Source: Paracoccaceae bacterium
Lineage (GTDB): Bacteria; Pseudomonadota; Alphaproteobacteria; Rhodobacterales; Rhodobacteraceae
DNA: 19,829 bases
Direction: 5' to 3'
NCBI GenBank assembly: GCA_016764835.1
Contig: JAESRD010000290.1
Location: 1-19,829 of the forward strand
The notes below the pieces were generated by a model. The model was not told where the DNA came from. It worked only from the letters and a program-made list of their open reading frames with translations, and ran no database searches. Position numbers and translations under genes: made by a program. Of the stretch, positions 1 to 8,383 are shown one piece after another; within the stretch, counting starts at the first letter, position 1; each line of letters starts with the position of its first letter.

Positions 1-69
1 CTGAATCGGGTGGAAATGGGTTCGTCAAAGCTGGGGATTATCACCAGCAGCATGAGCTATGTCTATGTG
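1..69 (+). pseudogene. Internal fragment resembling indolepyruvate ferredoxin oxidoreductase alpha subunit (IorA)
   Basis: The frame is open from the first base and encodes 23 residues ending in [15 protein letters not shown]. This resembles the conserved IorA segment that usually reads roughly LGIITSG.SYQYVKEA, in the thiamine-diphosphate 2-oxoacid:ferredoxin oxidoreductase family, which oxidises aryl pyruvates. The resemblance stops at about base 69, where the following DNA becomes the antisense of a SulP permease gene. The open frame continues to 366 but its residues there are meaningless. The piece is therefore an interior fragment cut by a rearrangement or an assembly join, and its upstream part lies outside the window. 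Identification is from memory of the family pattern over a very short stretch. Confidence 0.5.
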
Positions 70-474
70 CACCGGATGCGGCACGAGGCGGATAAACTTG
101 CCAAGGTGGAACGCGCCCGAGAATATCTGGATGATGCCCATCAGCACGACCGTGGCGAACAGATATTCGATACCGTGATCGGCGACCAGCGCCACCATGA
201 CCACAGCCAAAGCGCCGGTAGCACCCGAGATCATACCCGGTCGGCCGCCAATGGCCGCAGTGATCAGCCCGACGATAAACGCCGCATAAAGACCGACAAG
301 CGGGTGCACCCCGGCGACAAAAGCAAAGGCCACCGCCTCTGGCACCAAAGCCAAAGCAACGGTTAGGCCCGACAATATTTCGGTGCGCAGCTTTCCAACC
401 GTCCACCCTTCGCCGCCGGGGCGGCCAAGGCCAGTGAGTGTTTCTGTAAAGAGGGCAAGCGATGCTTTGACCAC
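25..474 (-). CDS. SulP-family anion (sulfate/bicarbonate) permease, truncated N-terminal part
   Basis: The frame gives 149 residues; residues 1-135 match the N-terminal membrane domain of SulP/SLC26 transporters, which move sulfate or bicarbonate across the inner membrane. Recognisable pieces in order are [50 protein letters not shown] and [11 protein letters not shown], with at least three hydrophobic segments. Full SulP proteins have about 500-580 residues including a C-terminal STAS domain, so most of the gene is missing. The last 14 residues (encoded by 28-69) are unrelated to SulP because they come from the antisense of the IorA-like fragment. The GTG start at 474 has AGGA about nine bases upstream. 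As drawn, the protein would be non-functional unless the join is an assembly error. Confidence 0.8.
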   Translation of the reverse strand: MVKASLALFTETLTGLGRPGGEGWTVGKLRTEILSGLTVALALVPEAVAFAFVAGVHPLVGLYAAFIVGLITAAIGGRPGMISGATGALAVVMVALVADHGIEYLFATVVLMGIIQIFSGAFHLGKFIRLVPHPVHIDIAHAAGDNPQL

Positions 475-607
475 GGGGCATATCCTGTTTTGGGGCGAAA
501 CGCGCCGGTGGCGCTAACAGGCGGCAACTATCGGGCTGGTGGCCGAAGTGCAACCCCACCGCTGGGTTCTCGCGCACGCCAAATGCCGCTCAGATCGTGA
601 TCAGCCC

Positions 608-636
608 TTGAACAAGAACAAAAAGAGATCAATTCT
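608..636 (+). promoter_or_regulatory. Possible sigma-70-type promoter upstream of uvrB
   Basis: TTGAAC (608-613) and AATTCT (631-636) are separated by 17 bases and lie about 45 bases before the uvrB start. The -35 half is good and the -10 half poor. No alphaproteobacterial LexA box of the GTTC-N7-GTTC type is visible in the 475-678 gap, although uvrB is an SOS gene in many bacteria. Confidence 0.25.
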
Positions 637-678
637 AGGGGGCCGGATTCTATTCATCTATTTGAGCGCGGGGAAGAC

Positions 679-2874
679 ATGCACAATAATTCGCCAGAAC
701 AAATGCCGCCTGCCGCCCCCGCGCCGGGAAAAGTTGCCCCCGTGCATGAAAAGCTCGAAGGCGGGCGGCAGTTTATTTTGCATACCGAGTTTACGCCGGC
801 GGGCGACCAGCCAACGGCGATAAAGGAGCTGGCCGAGGGGCTGCGCAACGGCGAGCGCAACCAAGTATTGCTTGGCGCCACCGGCACCGGCAAAACATTT
901 ACCATGGCCAAGCTGATCGAAGAGACCCAGCGCCCGGCGATTATTCTTGCACCTAATAAAACCCTCGCCGCCCAGCTTTACGGCGAGTTCAAAGGCTTTT
1001 TTCCTGAGAATGCTGTCGAGTATTTCGTCAGCTATTACGACTATTATCAGCCCGAGGCTTACGTTGCCCGCTCAGATACTTTCATCGAGAAAGAGAGCCA
1101 GATCAACGAACAGATCGACAGGATGCGCCACTCGGCGACACGGGCTTTGTTGGAGCGTGATGATGTAATCATCGTCGCCTCGGTCTCCTGTATTTACGGC
1201 ATTGGCTCGGTCGAGACCTATTCAGCCATGACGATTGATCTGCATAAGGGCAAAAGCTACGACCAACGCGTGTTACTGGCCGATCTTGTCGCCCAGCAAT
1301 ATCGCCGCAACGACACGGCTTTTGCCCGTGGCTCGTTTCGTGTGCGCGGCGATTCGGTCGAGATATGGCCCGCCCACCTTGATGACCGGGCATGGAAGCT
1401 GTCATTCTTTGGCGAAGAGCTAGAGGCAATTACCGAGTTTGACCCGCTGACCGGCGCTAAAACCGACGAGTTTGAGCGCATTCGCATCTATGCCAATAGC
1501 CATTATGTGACCCCGCGCCCGACGATCAAACAGGCAATCATTGGCATCAAGAAAGAGCTGCGCATGCGGCTTGATCAGCTGGTTGGTGATGGCAAATTAC
1601 TAGAAGCCCAGCGGCTGGAGCAACGCTGCAATTTTGATCTTGAGATGCTTGAAGCAACCGGCGTTTGCGGCGGTATTGAGAACTATTCGCGCTATCTCAC
1701 GGGCCGCGCGCCGGGCGAGCCGCCGCCGACCTTGTTTGAGTTCATTCCCGATGATGCTATTGTTTTTGCTGACGAATCCCACGTATCCATTCCGCAGATT
1801 GGCGGCATGTATAAGGGTGACTTTAGGCGCAAGATGACACTGGCCGAGCACGGCTTCCGGCTGCCATCTTGCATGGATAACCGCCCGCTCAAGTTTGAGG
1901 AATGGGACGCGATGCGCCCGCAATCGGTGTTCGTCTCGGCCACGCCCGCCTCGTGGGAGCTAGAGCAAACCGGCGGCGTGTTTACCGAGCAAGTCATCCG
2001 CCCTACCGGGCTGTTGGACCCGGTGATTGAGATCCGCCCGGTCGAGACCCAAGTTGACGATCTGCTGGATGAAGTGCGCAAAATGGCCGCCGGTGGCTAC
2101 CGCACCTTGTGCACCACGCTGACCAAACGCATGGCCGAAGACCTGACCGAATACATGCATGAACAGGGCATTCGGGTGCGCTACATGCACTCAGATATCG
2201 ACACGATCGAGCGGATCGAGATCCTGCGCGACCTGCGGCTGGGCGCCTTTGACGTGCTCATTGGCATCAACCTGCTGCGCGAAGGGCTCGATATCCCAGA
2301 ATGCGGCTTGGTGGCGATACTTGACGCCGACAAAGAAGGCTTTTTGCGCTCAGAGACCTCGCTGATCCAGACCATTGGCCGGGCCGCGCGTAACGCCGAG
2401 GGCCGGGTGATCATGTATGCGGACAGGATCACAGGCTCGATGGAGCGCGCTATTGGCGAGACTGACCGGCGGCGCGAAAAGCAACATGCCTATAATATAG
2501 AACATGGCATCACCCCGGCAACGGTGAAGAAGAATGTCGAAGACATTTTGGCCGGGCTTTATAAGGGCGACACTGATCAGTCGCGGGTCGCCGCCAAGAT
2601 CGACAAACAGCTGATGGGGGCTAATCTTGAAACCGTGCTCGACGGGCTGCGCACTGATATGCGCAAAGCCGCCGAGAACCTCGAATTTGAAGAAGCGGCG
2701 CGCTTGCGTGATGAGGTCAAACGGCTTGAGGCGGTTGATCTTGTCATTGCCAATGATCCCCTCGCCCGGCAATATGCAGTGGATAAAGCGGTGTCTGACG
2801 CCAAAACATCATCTGGCCGCTCAACCGGCGGGCGCGGCGGTATGCGCGGTGGCAAACGGCGGCGCGGCAGATAG
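679..2874 (+). CDS. uvrB: Excinuclease ABC subunit B
   Basis: UvrB is the damage-verifying DNA helicase-like subunit of nucleotide excision repair; it receives lesions from UvrA and recruits UvrC for incision. The 731-residue protein is slightly longer than the usual 670-720, mainly through basic Gly/Arg-rich C-terminal residues. Visible signatures are Walker A GATGTGKT (66-73), the beta-hairpin sequence [11 protein letters not shown] (119-129) that clamps DNA, the DESH helicase motif (365-368), helicase motifs V/VI ([10 protein letters not shown] and QTIGRAARN), and a UVR UvrC-binding coiled coil near 662-690 ([17 protein letters not shown]). The ATG at 679 follows GGGGAAG. Residues about 30-40 ([11 protein letters not shown]) begin the conserved family sequence, which supports this start. 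The YdcF gene follows directly and is probably co-transcribed. Confidence 0.98.
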   Translation: MHNNSPEQMPPAAPAPGKVAPVHEKLEGGRQFILHTEFTPAGDQPTAIKELAEGLRNGERNQVLLGATGTGKTFTMAKLIEETQRPAIILAPNKTLAAQLYGEFKGFFPENAVEYFVSYYDYYQPEAYVARSDTFIEKESQINEQIDRMRHSATRALLERDDVIIVASVSCIYGIGSVETYSAMTIDLHKGKSYDQRVLLADLVAQQYRRNDTAFARGSFRVRGDSVEIWPAHLDDRAWKLSFFGEELEAITEFDPLTGAKTDEFERIRIYANSHYVTPRPTIKQAIIGIKKELRMRLDQLVGDGKLLEAQRLEQRCNFDLEMLEATGVCGGIENYSRYLTGRAPGEPPPTLFEFIPDDAIVFADESHVSIPQIGGMYKGDFRRKMTLAEHGFRLPSCMDNRPLKFEEWDAMRPQSVFVSATPASWELEQTGGVFTEQVIRPTGLLDPVIEIRPVETQVDDLLDEVRKMAAGGYRTLCTTLTKRMAEDLTEYMHEQGIRVRYMHSDIDTIERIEILRDLRLGAFDVLIGINLLREGLDIPECGLVAILDADKEGFLRSETSLIQTIGRAARNAEGRVIMYADRITGSMERAIGETDRRREKQHAYNIEHGITPATVKKNVEDILAGLYKGDTDQSRVAAKIDKQLMGANLETVLDGLRTDMRKAAENLEFEEAARLRDEVKRLEAVDLVIANDPLARQYAVDKAVSDAKTSSGRSTGGRGGMRGGKRRRGR

Positions 2875-2878
2875 GCCG

Positions 2879-3403
2879 GTGACAGCCCATGCCCGACAAA
2901 CCTGCCGTGTCGCCCTCATTCTTGGTGCGGCTGTCTGGCAGAATGGGCCCTCGCCCACTTTGCGCCGCCGCACGCATCATGCAGCCAGATTGTGGCATGC
3001 AGGCCAGGTCAGTCATGTGATCGCCAGCGGCGGCATGGGCCAGCATAGCCCGACCGAGGCCGAGGCCATGCGCCAGATTTTGGCGCAAATGGCTGTGCCA
3101 CCGCAGGCGATCTCGCTGGAAGACCGTTCAACCAGCACGTATGAAAACATCCGGTATTCAATGCCGATCTTGGAGGAGCTGCGGCCCGACACGGTGCTGA
3201 TCGTCAGCGACCCGCTGCACCTGCCCCGCGCGCTGATGACCGCCCGCCACTTTGGCCTCAGAGCCAAAGGCAGCGGTGCAGCACATCCACGTGGCGCATG
3301 GCGGTTGCTGCTAAAGCAGGCCGCGCGCGAGGCGCTGGCCTACCCGACTTATGCTTGGCGTCTGCGCAAAGCCGGTGTCTGGGGTGAGGCGCAGGATGAT
3401 TGA
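2879..3403 (+). CDS. YdcF / DUF218 family protein
   Basis: A 174-residue protein with the YdcF-like (DUF218) core: ILGAAVW near residues 14-20, SGGMGQ (50-55), TEAEAM (59-64), the EDRSTSTYEN stretch (81-90) and SDPLHLPRAL (110-119). Family members such as E. coli YdcF, and SanA in cell-envelope contexts, are poorly characterised, so no reaction is assigned. No signal peptide or membrane segment is seen, unlike the membrane-anchored relatives. The GTG at 2879 starts four bases after the uvrB stop. The frame stays open upstream into uvrB, and an in-frame GTG at 2849 is an alternative start; family homology begins only after 2900. It ends three bases before the convergent EF-hand gene. Confidence 0.85.
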   Translation: MTAHARQTCRVALILGAAVWQNGPSPTLRRRTHHAARLWHAGQVSHVIASGGMGQHSPTEAEAMRQILAQMAVPPQAISLEDRSTSTYENIRYSMPILEELRPDTVLIVSDPLHLPRALMTARHFGLRAKGSGAAHPRGAWRLLLKQAAREALAYPTYAWRLRKAGVWGEAQDD

Positions 3404-3406
3404 GCC

Positions 3407-3916
3407 CTAAAGGTCTTCGGGTGCCAAGGCTGCCCGCACGGCAGACATGATAGAAAACCCGCCCAAGAACTCGCCTTGGCTCAGCAATGCGTCACCATCC
3501 AAATCAGCCCGTAGAAAATCTCTGATAACCGCTTGGCGTTGCTCGCCGCGTGTGATCCCGCCATCTGCATTCCGGTCCCAAAAGCTGAAGACGACCCGCA
3601 GAGCAGTGCGGTAGGCCAGCGCCTTATCTTCATCTTCGGCAAAGTTTTCAAAGCCGTAGCCCCAGCTCAAGAATTCGTCCAATGACAGGCTCTGATTATC
3701 ATCATAGTCCATCGACACAAACACATCGCCGCCAAACTGCTCCATTTCACCCATGTCGATCTGTTCATTTCCGTTCAGATCAACACTCAGAAATGACAGC
3801 CCGGCAAGCCGTTGGCCTTCGCTTTGTTCTTGGGCAAACCCGGCGGTGCAAAGACAGGCTGCGGCGATAAAAGACCCAATACACGGCGCGCCCATTCTGG
3901 CAAATAGTGGCTTCAT
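3407..3916 (-). CDS. Secreted EF-hand calcium-binding protein, four loops
   Basis: A 169-residue protein with an N-terminal signal peptide (hydrophobic stretch about residues 13-28, likely cleaved after the GFA before QEQ), so it is probably periplasmic or exported. Four canonical 12-residue EF-hand loops start with D and end with E: DLNGNEQIDMGE (46-57), DYDDNQSLSLDE (70-81), DRNADGGITRGE (114-125) and DLDGDALLSQGE (138-149). They form two pairs with helix-like flanks, so calcium binding is very likely; partner and role are unknown. The start at 3916 is chosen over the upstream ATG at 3955 because AAGGA sits correctly before it and the signal peptide then starts with MKP. The gene is transcribed divergently from the marR gene and shares its repeat-bearing intergenic region. 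Confidence 0.88.
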   Translation of the reverse strand: MKPLFARMGAPCIGSFIAAACLCTAGFAQEQSEGQRLAGLSFLSVDLNGNEQIDMGEMEQFGGDVFVSMDYDDNQSLSLDEFLSWGYGFENFAEDEDKALAYRTALRVVFSFWDRNADGGITRGEQRQAVIRDFLRADLDGDALLSQGEFLGGFSIMSAVRAALAPEDL

Positions 3917-3969
3917 GACATTTTCCTTGTTCAACTGGTCCAAATTCGAGATCACGGCAAAAGGTTAAC

Positions 3970-4017
3970 TTGCAATTGCGACTTTCGCAAATGCAATTAT
4001 TCTGCCTCCAGTTGCAA
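3970..4017. promoter_or_regulatory. Putative MarR operator array (inverted repeat plus 21-bp-spaced TGCAA motifs)
   Basis: TTGCAATTGCGA (3970-3981) and TCGCAAATGCAA (3985-3996) form an inverted repeat with 12-bp arms, one mismatched pair and a 3-base spacer. The hexamers TTGCAA (3970), ATGCAA (3991) and TTGCAA (4012) recur exactly every 21 bases, two helical turns, which would place bound dimers on one face of the DNA. The array lies between the divergent EF-hand and marR genes, ending 40 bases before the marR start. Many MarR proteins bind TTGCAA-type palindromes upstream of their own gene, so autoregulation is a reasonable inference. Confidence 0.6.
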
Positions 4018-4057
4018 CCCTTCGGTGAAGTAGCTACGAGTAAGGCTGGAGAATACC

Positions 4058-4495
4058 ATGACACTTAATGCACCGCCGCCGGGCACTTGGAGCGACAGCT
4101 TTGGCTATCTGATCAACCGGCTCGCCCGCAAAACCAGTGGGCAAATGAAGGCCAACCTTGAGCCGACCGATATCAGCATCAAGCTGTTTCCTTGCCTGAT
4201 GATCATCGCCCGGGCGGAAGGCAGCAATCAAAGGCAGCTCGGCAAAGGCCTTGGTTTTCCTGAATATTCCACCAGCCGCGCCATTGACGCGCTGGTAACT
4301 GCCGGTTTTGCCGAGCGGCGCGCCGACCCGAAAAGCCGCCGTAACATGCTTATTTATCTAACCCCGGAAGGCCGTAAAAAGGCTGCCAGCCTGCCGGCCA
4401 TTGTTCAGCAAACCAATGGTCAAATGTTGGAAAAGCTAAGCTTAGCCGAGCGCGAACAGCTTATGACATTGCTCAAAAAGGCAATTGCTGGCTAG
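4058..4495 (+). CDS. MarR-family transcriptional regulator
   Basis: A 145-residue winged helix-turn-helix protein of normal MarR length (140-150). Helix-turn-helix residues cover about 55-82 (NQRQLGKGLGFPEYSTSRAIDALVTAGF) and the wing follows at about 86-105 (RRADPKSRRNMLIYLTPEG), with the usual Arg-rich beta hairpin. The flanking helices supply the dimer interface. The ATG is preceded by TGGAG. Such proteins are commonly ligand-responsive repressors of adjacent genes. Here the shared intergenic repeat suggests control of itself and perhaps the divergent EF-hand gene. It converges on the IclR gene with a nine-base gap. Its ligand cannot be inferred. Confidence 0.92.
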   Translation: MTLNAPPPGTWSDSFGYLINRLARKTSGQMKANLEPTDISIKLFPCLMIIARAEGSNQRQLGKGLGFPEYSTSRAIDALVTAGFAERRADPKSRRNMLIYLTPEGRKKAASLPAIVQQTNGQMLEKLSLAEREQLMTLLKKAIAG

Positions 4496-4504
4496 CGCTG
4501 CGCA

Positions 4505-5308
4505 TTAGCCTTTGGGCTGCAAATGTTCCAGATCAAACGAGATATTTTGCGTGGTTTCGCGCAGATCACCTAAGTATCGCTGGGCAAATTCGCCGGTTGA
4601 AAGATAGCCCTTTGGCCAAAGCAGCGACACTGCGCCGAGCAGTTTACTGGCGCGAAAAATCGGCAATGCAATGGCAGATAGCCGGTCCTCAAACACCGTG
4701 ACGCCAACATAATGCGCAATTCGGGCACCGTAGCCGTCTTGGCGTGCACTATTTAGGTGCTTCTTGTAGCCGCTCATCGTGAGCTGAAACCGGATCAGGC
4801 CCCATTCTGCATCACCGTCGGTATGGGCAATTATCCGGGCGATCTGGGCGTCTTTCATCTGCGCCAAACAGGCCATGCCGGTGGCGGAACCAAAGATGTT
4901 TACCTGTCGGTTCACCACCCCGCGATAAAGATGAAACGGGCTGAGCGGACGGGTCGAATCGAGCACGCGCATACGGTCGCCCTCCAGCAGATGAATATCC
5001 GACGGCCAGCTTATTTTCTTAGTGAGTTCAATGACATGCGGCAGCGAGACATCAAGCACAAAGGCCTGCTCTACGGGCACAGGTTCGCCGACTGAGACCG
5101 GCAGGGTGATGTAGATCCGGTAGCGGCTATCGGCCAATGATTTGCGTACAAGGCGGCGGTCAACCAGAGTGGCCAATAGCCTGCGAATTGATGACTTGGA
5201 GATGCCTGTTTGTTTGTGGATTTCGGCCAAGGAGCAGGACCCATTGCGCGCCAGAGTTTCCATAACAGTTATGCCGCGGGCGAGGGATTGGTGCTGCAAT
5301 TGGTCCAT
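4505..5308 (-). CDS. IclR-family transcriptional regulator
   Basis: A 267-residue protein of typical IclR length. The N-terminal winged HTH (about 10-75) contains SLARGITVMETLARNGSCSLAEIHKQTGISKSSIRRLLATLVDRRLVRKS split over its helices, and the C-terminal effector domain includes IFGSATGMACLAQM, DGYGARI and the LSAIALPIF segment. IclR proteins bind small organic acids or aromatics through the C-terminal domain and control adjacent catabolic or transport genes. The ATG at 5308 is preferred over the long frame starting at 5530 because AAAGG precedes it, homology begins there, and the extension would run across the divergent promoter region. It faces the TRAP/sulfatase operon and is the likely regulator of it. 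Confidence 0.92.
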   Translation of the reverse strand: MDQLQHQSLARGITVMETLARNGSCSLAEIHKQTGISKSSIRRLLATLVDRRLVRKSLADSRYRIYITLPVSVGEPVPVEQAFVLDVSLPHVIELTKKISWPSDIHLLEGDRMRVLDSTRPLSPFHLYRGVVNRQVNIFGSATGMACLAQMKDAQIARIIAHTDGDAEWGLIRFQLTMSGYKKHLNSARQDGYGARIAHYVGVTVFEDRLSAIALPIFRASKLLGAVSLLWPKGYLSTGEFAQRYLGDLRETTQNISFDLEHLQPKG

Positions 5309-5352
5309 GATCTGCCTTTGCGATTGCGGGGCTTGCGGTCCGTTGCAAGAGC

Positions 5353-5414
5353 CATAATGCGTGCCGCTCAGCGGCACGGTAGCGCAGCAAGGATTGTTTG
5401 AGCAAGCGTCAAAC
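5353..5414. promoter_or_regulatory. Divergent iclR/TRAP control region with two palindromes
   Basis: A perfect palindrome CGTGCCGCTCAGCGGCACG (5360-5378) has 9-bp arms and one central base. A second inverted repeat, GTTTGA (5396-5401) with TCAAAC (5409-5414), also spans 19 bases. A -10-like CATAAT (5353-5358) adjoins the first palindrome, although no well-spaced -35 is clear. The whole region lies between the IclR start (5308) and the permease start (5454). Symmetric sites near a divergent start are what an IclR-family dimer would be expected to bind; the assignment is an inference. Confidence 0.5.
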
Positions 5415-5453
5415 GGCAACATCCAAAAGGGTACAAACCGGGGAGGCGGAGCT

Positions 5454-7328
5454 TTGCTGCGCAATAGAAGTCTTTGGATATTTGATAAAATCGCCACGCT
5501 TTTTGCCGTGGCGATGTCGGTGATGGCCATTTATGTCGCGGCTTTTGGGGTGTTTGATACCATCTTGGTCTCGGGGTTGACCGTGCTTTTTGCCCTGCTT
5601 TATGGCTGCTTCGCGTGGCGGCGCAATGAGAGTGACGACGAGACGCCAACCTGGATGTTGGGCCTGCACGGCGCCGTGGCGGCGGCGCTTTTATGGCTGT
5701 TGGCCGACTGGGCCAAGCTGATGTACCGGCAAGAAGAATTCTTTATTACCATACACTTGGTGCAAGATTATTATGCTTGGGCGGCTTACGGGCTGATCGC
5801 CTACCTCACCTACCGCTTCTTTGGCCTGCCAATGTTTGCCGTGATAGGCGTGGCGGCGCTCTACGTGCTGGCCCCCCATTCGGTCGGCGGCGCAGATGAG
5901 CACTGGACCCGCGTGGCGGAGAACCTTTGGTTCTCAACCGACGGTGTGTTTGGCAGGCCGGTCGAGGTGGTCGGGCGGATTGTGCTGATCTATGTGGTCA
6001 TGGGCGCTGTGCTGCAAACATCGGGCGCAGGGGCGGTGCTTTTGCGCATAGCCTTTGCCGCCACCGGGCGTTTGGCGGGCGGGCCGGCCCATGCGGCGAT
6101 TATCGGCTCGGCCATGTTTGGCACCCTGTCAGGTGCGGCCGTGGCCAATGTGGTCTCAACCGGTGTGTTCACCATTCCGATCATCAAAAAGGTCGGCTTT
6201 AGCGCGCGCTTTGCCGGTGGGATCGAGGCATCGGCCTCAACCGGCGGGCAAATTATGCCGCCAGTAATGGGCGCTGTGGCGTTCCTGATGGCCGATGTCA
6301 CCGGCATCCCCTACGTCAAAATCATCGTCGCGGCGCTTATCCCGGCGCTTATGTTCTACGGCTCGCTGTTCGCTATCGTTTATGTCGAAGCGCGGCGTGC
6401 CGGGATCAAGCCGATGCCCCCGGAAGACCGGGTGAAGCTGACCCGCAAAGACATGATCCAGAGCCTCGCCTTCTGGATCCCGCTTGGCGTGATCGTCAGC
6501 GTGCTGATGACCGGGCGCACGGCGCAAAACGCGGGCGCTTATGCGCTGGTCACCGCGTTTTTTCTCTGCCTGATCTTGTTCCCCAAGTTTCGCAACCCGT
6601 GGCGCTGGTGGGAGGCGCTGGTCGAGGCGGGCCGCTCGTCGTCTACACTCATGATCGTCGTCGCCGCGATTGGCTTTGTCATTGGCGTGGTCAATATGAC
6701 AGGCATTGGCCTGATGTTTGCCGAAAGCGTGCTGGCGTTTTCAGACAGTAACTTGGCCATGTCGCTGGTCATGGTCATGCTGGCCAGCCTCGTGCTGGGC
6801 ATGGGCGTGCCGACCGGGGCCGCCTATCTGATCATCGCCATTGTGCTCGGGCCCGCGCTTGAAGGGCTGGGCGTCGCCACCATCGCCGCCCATCTATTCG
6901 TGCTCTACTTTGGCGTGCTCAGCTCGGTCACACCGCCGGTGGCATTGTCAGCCTTTGCCGCCGCCCCGATAGCCAAAGCCGGGCCGATGGAGACCGGCTT
7001 GTCAGCCGTGCGGCTCTCGTCAGCCGGGTTTATCATCCCGTTTGTCTTCGTCTATCACCCCGATATTTTGCTGGTGGTTGAGGGCGTTACCGTCTTTGGC
7101 GTGCTCTGGGCCTGCTTTGCTTTTGCCGCCTCGACATGGGGCTTGGTCACCGCGATCAGCGGCTGGGAAGGCACTGATCTGCCACTCTGGCAACGCGTGC
7201 TGCGCCTGCCCGCCGGGCTGGCCGTGCTGGCGGTGAACCCGCTTATCGCGCTTGGCGCTTTGGCGCTCTTATGTGCGCTCACAATACTGCGACGGCACAG
7301 ATCCCGCCCGCCGCTCAAACAACAATAA
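5454..7328 (+). CDS. TRAP transporter fused permease, TAXI type (small and large membrane subunits in one chain)
   Basis: A 624-residue, very hydrophobic inner-membrane protein. The N-terminal part (about 1-165) resembles the four-helix small subunit and the rest the 12-helix large subunit. The DctM-like signature lies at 217-285 (GSAMFGTLSGAAVANVVSTG, then GGIEASASTGGQIMPPVMGA), with another transport motif further on (GMGVPTGAAYL). Fused permeases paired with TAXI binding proteins are the standard TAXI-TRAP layout, driving sodium- or proton-coupled uptake of organic acids. The start is taken as TTG at 5454 because GGAGG lies seven bases upstream; an in-frame ATG at 5361 has no such site and overlaps the palindrome. 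The binding-protein gene follows 23 bases later. Confidence 0.93.
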   Translation: MLRNRSLWIFDKIATLFAVAMSVMAIYVAAFGVFDTILVSGLTVLFALLYGCFAWRRNESDDETPTWMLGLHGAVAAALLWLLADWAKLMYRQEEFFITIHLVQDYYAWAAYGLIAYLTYRFFGLPMFAVIGVAALYVLAPHSVGGADEHWTRVAENLWFSTDGVFGRPVEVVGRIVLIYVVMGAVLQTSGAGAVLLRIAFAATGRLAGGPAHAAIIGSAMFGTLSGAAVANVVSTGVFTIPIIKKVGFSARFAGGIEASASTGGQIMPPVMGAVAFLMADVTGIPYVKIIVAALIPALMFYGSLFAIVYVEARRAGIKPMPPEDRVKLTRKDMIQSLAFWIPLGVIVSVLMTGRTAQNAGAYALVTAFFLCLILFPKFRNPWRWWEALVEAGRSSSTLMIVVAAIGFVIGVVNMTGIGLMFAESVLAFSDSNLAMSLVMVMLASLVLGMGVPTGAAYLIIAIVLGPALEGLGVATIAAHLFVLYFGVLSSVTPPVALSAFAAAPIAKAGPMETGLSAVRLSSAGFIIPFVFVYHPDILLVVEGVTVFGVLWACFAFAASTWGLVTAISGWEGTDLPLWQRVLRLPAGLAVLAVNPLIALGALALLCALTILRRHRSRPPLKQQ

Positions 7329-7351
7329 AGGGACAAAACATGGAGGAAACG

Positions 7352-8374
7352 ATGAAAACGCTTCTTAAATCAACTCTGGCAAGCGCTTTAGCACTCAGTG
7401 TCGGGGTGGGGCTCGCCAGCCCTGTCATGGCTGATGAAAACCTGAAAATGGCCACTATCGCGCCGGGCACATCGGCCTATCTGACGATGACGACAATGGC
7501 GACGATCATTAACCAAGCCCTTGATGATGTGAACATCACTGTTGACGCAACAGGCGCTGCCACCCGCCATATGGTCGAGGTTGCCGAAGGCAATCTTGAT
7601 ATGTCGATGACCTCGCCCACGGTCTATAAGTTCCTGCGCGAAGGGACGGTTATGTACCAAGAGCTGGAAAACCACGCCGAGCTGGCGCAGAATCTGAGCC
7701 TGATGTTCTGGTTCCCGCTGGGCCAATATCATGTGGTAACCTATGCCGATGATAATATCATGTCGCTTGATGAGATCGCAGGCCATACCGTATTTCTCGG
7801 CCCGCCCGGTGGTGGCGCATGGGCTGCGGCGCGCAACTGGGTTGTGGCCACAACCGGCTATGAGCCAGATGTTGACTATGAAAACATCAAAGCCAGCTGG
7901 TCGTCGGCCTTTCAGGGATTTCAGGATCGTCAGTTTGACGTTTATGTCATCTCGGGCATTGCCCCATTCCCGCAGTTAGAGCAGCTGTCGCTGACCTCTG
8001 ATCTGCGCATTCTTGGCCTGACGGAAGAAGAATATGCCGGCAACCAAGCGGCGCAAGACTTTATCGAAGTGCGCGGCGAAGAGCTGGGCATCATCCCGGT
8101 TGGCATCTACGGTGAAGGCGTGGTCAACACCCAAGACGTTTATACGCTGGGTGCTGCCGTGGGTGTTACCGCCCGCGTTGGGCTGGACGAAGACCTCGTT
8201 TACCGCATGACCAAAGCCTTCTGGGAAGGTCATGCCAATGCGATGAACACCCATCCCTGGTTGGTTGATCTGACGCTGGAATATGCGGTGGCCGACGGTC
8301 AAATGGCGCTGCATCCGGGTGCGCTGCGCTATTATGAAGAGATCGGGCTCGAAATCCCCGAAGGCTCTCGCTAG
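7352..8374 (+). CDS. TAXI-family TRAP transporter substrate-binding protein
   Basis: A 340-residue periplasmic protein with a clear signal peptide (MKTLLKSTLASALALSVGVG, likely cleaved after PVMA, before DEN). The mature protein begins with the TAXI pattern ATIAPGTSAYLTMTTMATIIN, followed by TGAATRHMVEVAEGNLDMSM and the PPGGGAWAAAR loop, all typical of the TRAP-associated extracytoplasmic immunogenic (TAXI) family of about 300-340 residues. It would deliver substrate to the fused permease encoded just upstream. The ATG at 7352 has GGAGG five bases before it; the in-frame ATG at 7340 overlaps that site and is less likely. Known TAXI substrates include glutamate and other carboxylates; the ligand here is unknown. 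Confidence 0.93.
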   Translation: MKTLLKSTLASALALSVGVGLASPVMADENLKMATIAPGTSAYLTMTTMATIINQALDDVNITVDATGAATRHMVEVAEGNLDMSMTSPTVYKFLREGTVMYQELENHAELAQNLSLMFWFPLGQYHVVTYADDNIMSLDEIAGHTVFLGPPGGGAWAAARNWVVATTGYEPDVDYENIKASWSSAFQGFQDRQFDVYVISGIAPFPQLEQLSLTSDLRILGLTEEEYAGNQAAQDFIEVRGEELGIIPVGIYGEGVVNTQDVYTLGAAVGVTARVGLDEDLVYRMTKAFWEGHANAMNTHPWLVDLTLEYAVADGQMALHPGALRYYEEIGLEIPEGSR

Positions 8375-8383
8375 GCCAATGAC

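Noticed and set aside
70..366. Continuation of the plus-strand open frame from the IorA-like fragment
   Set aside because: It is antisense to well-conserved SulP sequence and has no recognisable protein content.
475..678. SOS (LexA) box upstream of uvrB
   Set aside because: No GTTC-N7-GTTC motif on either strand. The GAACAAGAAC at about 610 has a two-base, not seven-base, spacing.
2627..2878. Upstream extension of the YdcF reading frame inside uvrB
   Set aside because: It overlaps the conserved UvrC-binding end of UvrB in another frame, and YdcF homology begins only after 2900.
5309..5530. Longer IclR protein starting at 5530
   Set aside because: The added residues are not IclR-like, would cross the divergent promoter region and the permease start, and a better-supported start lies at 5308.
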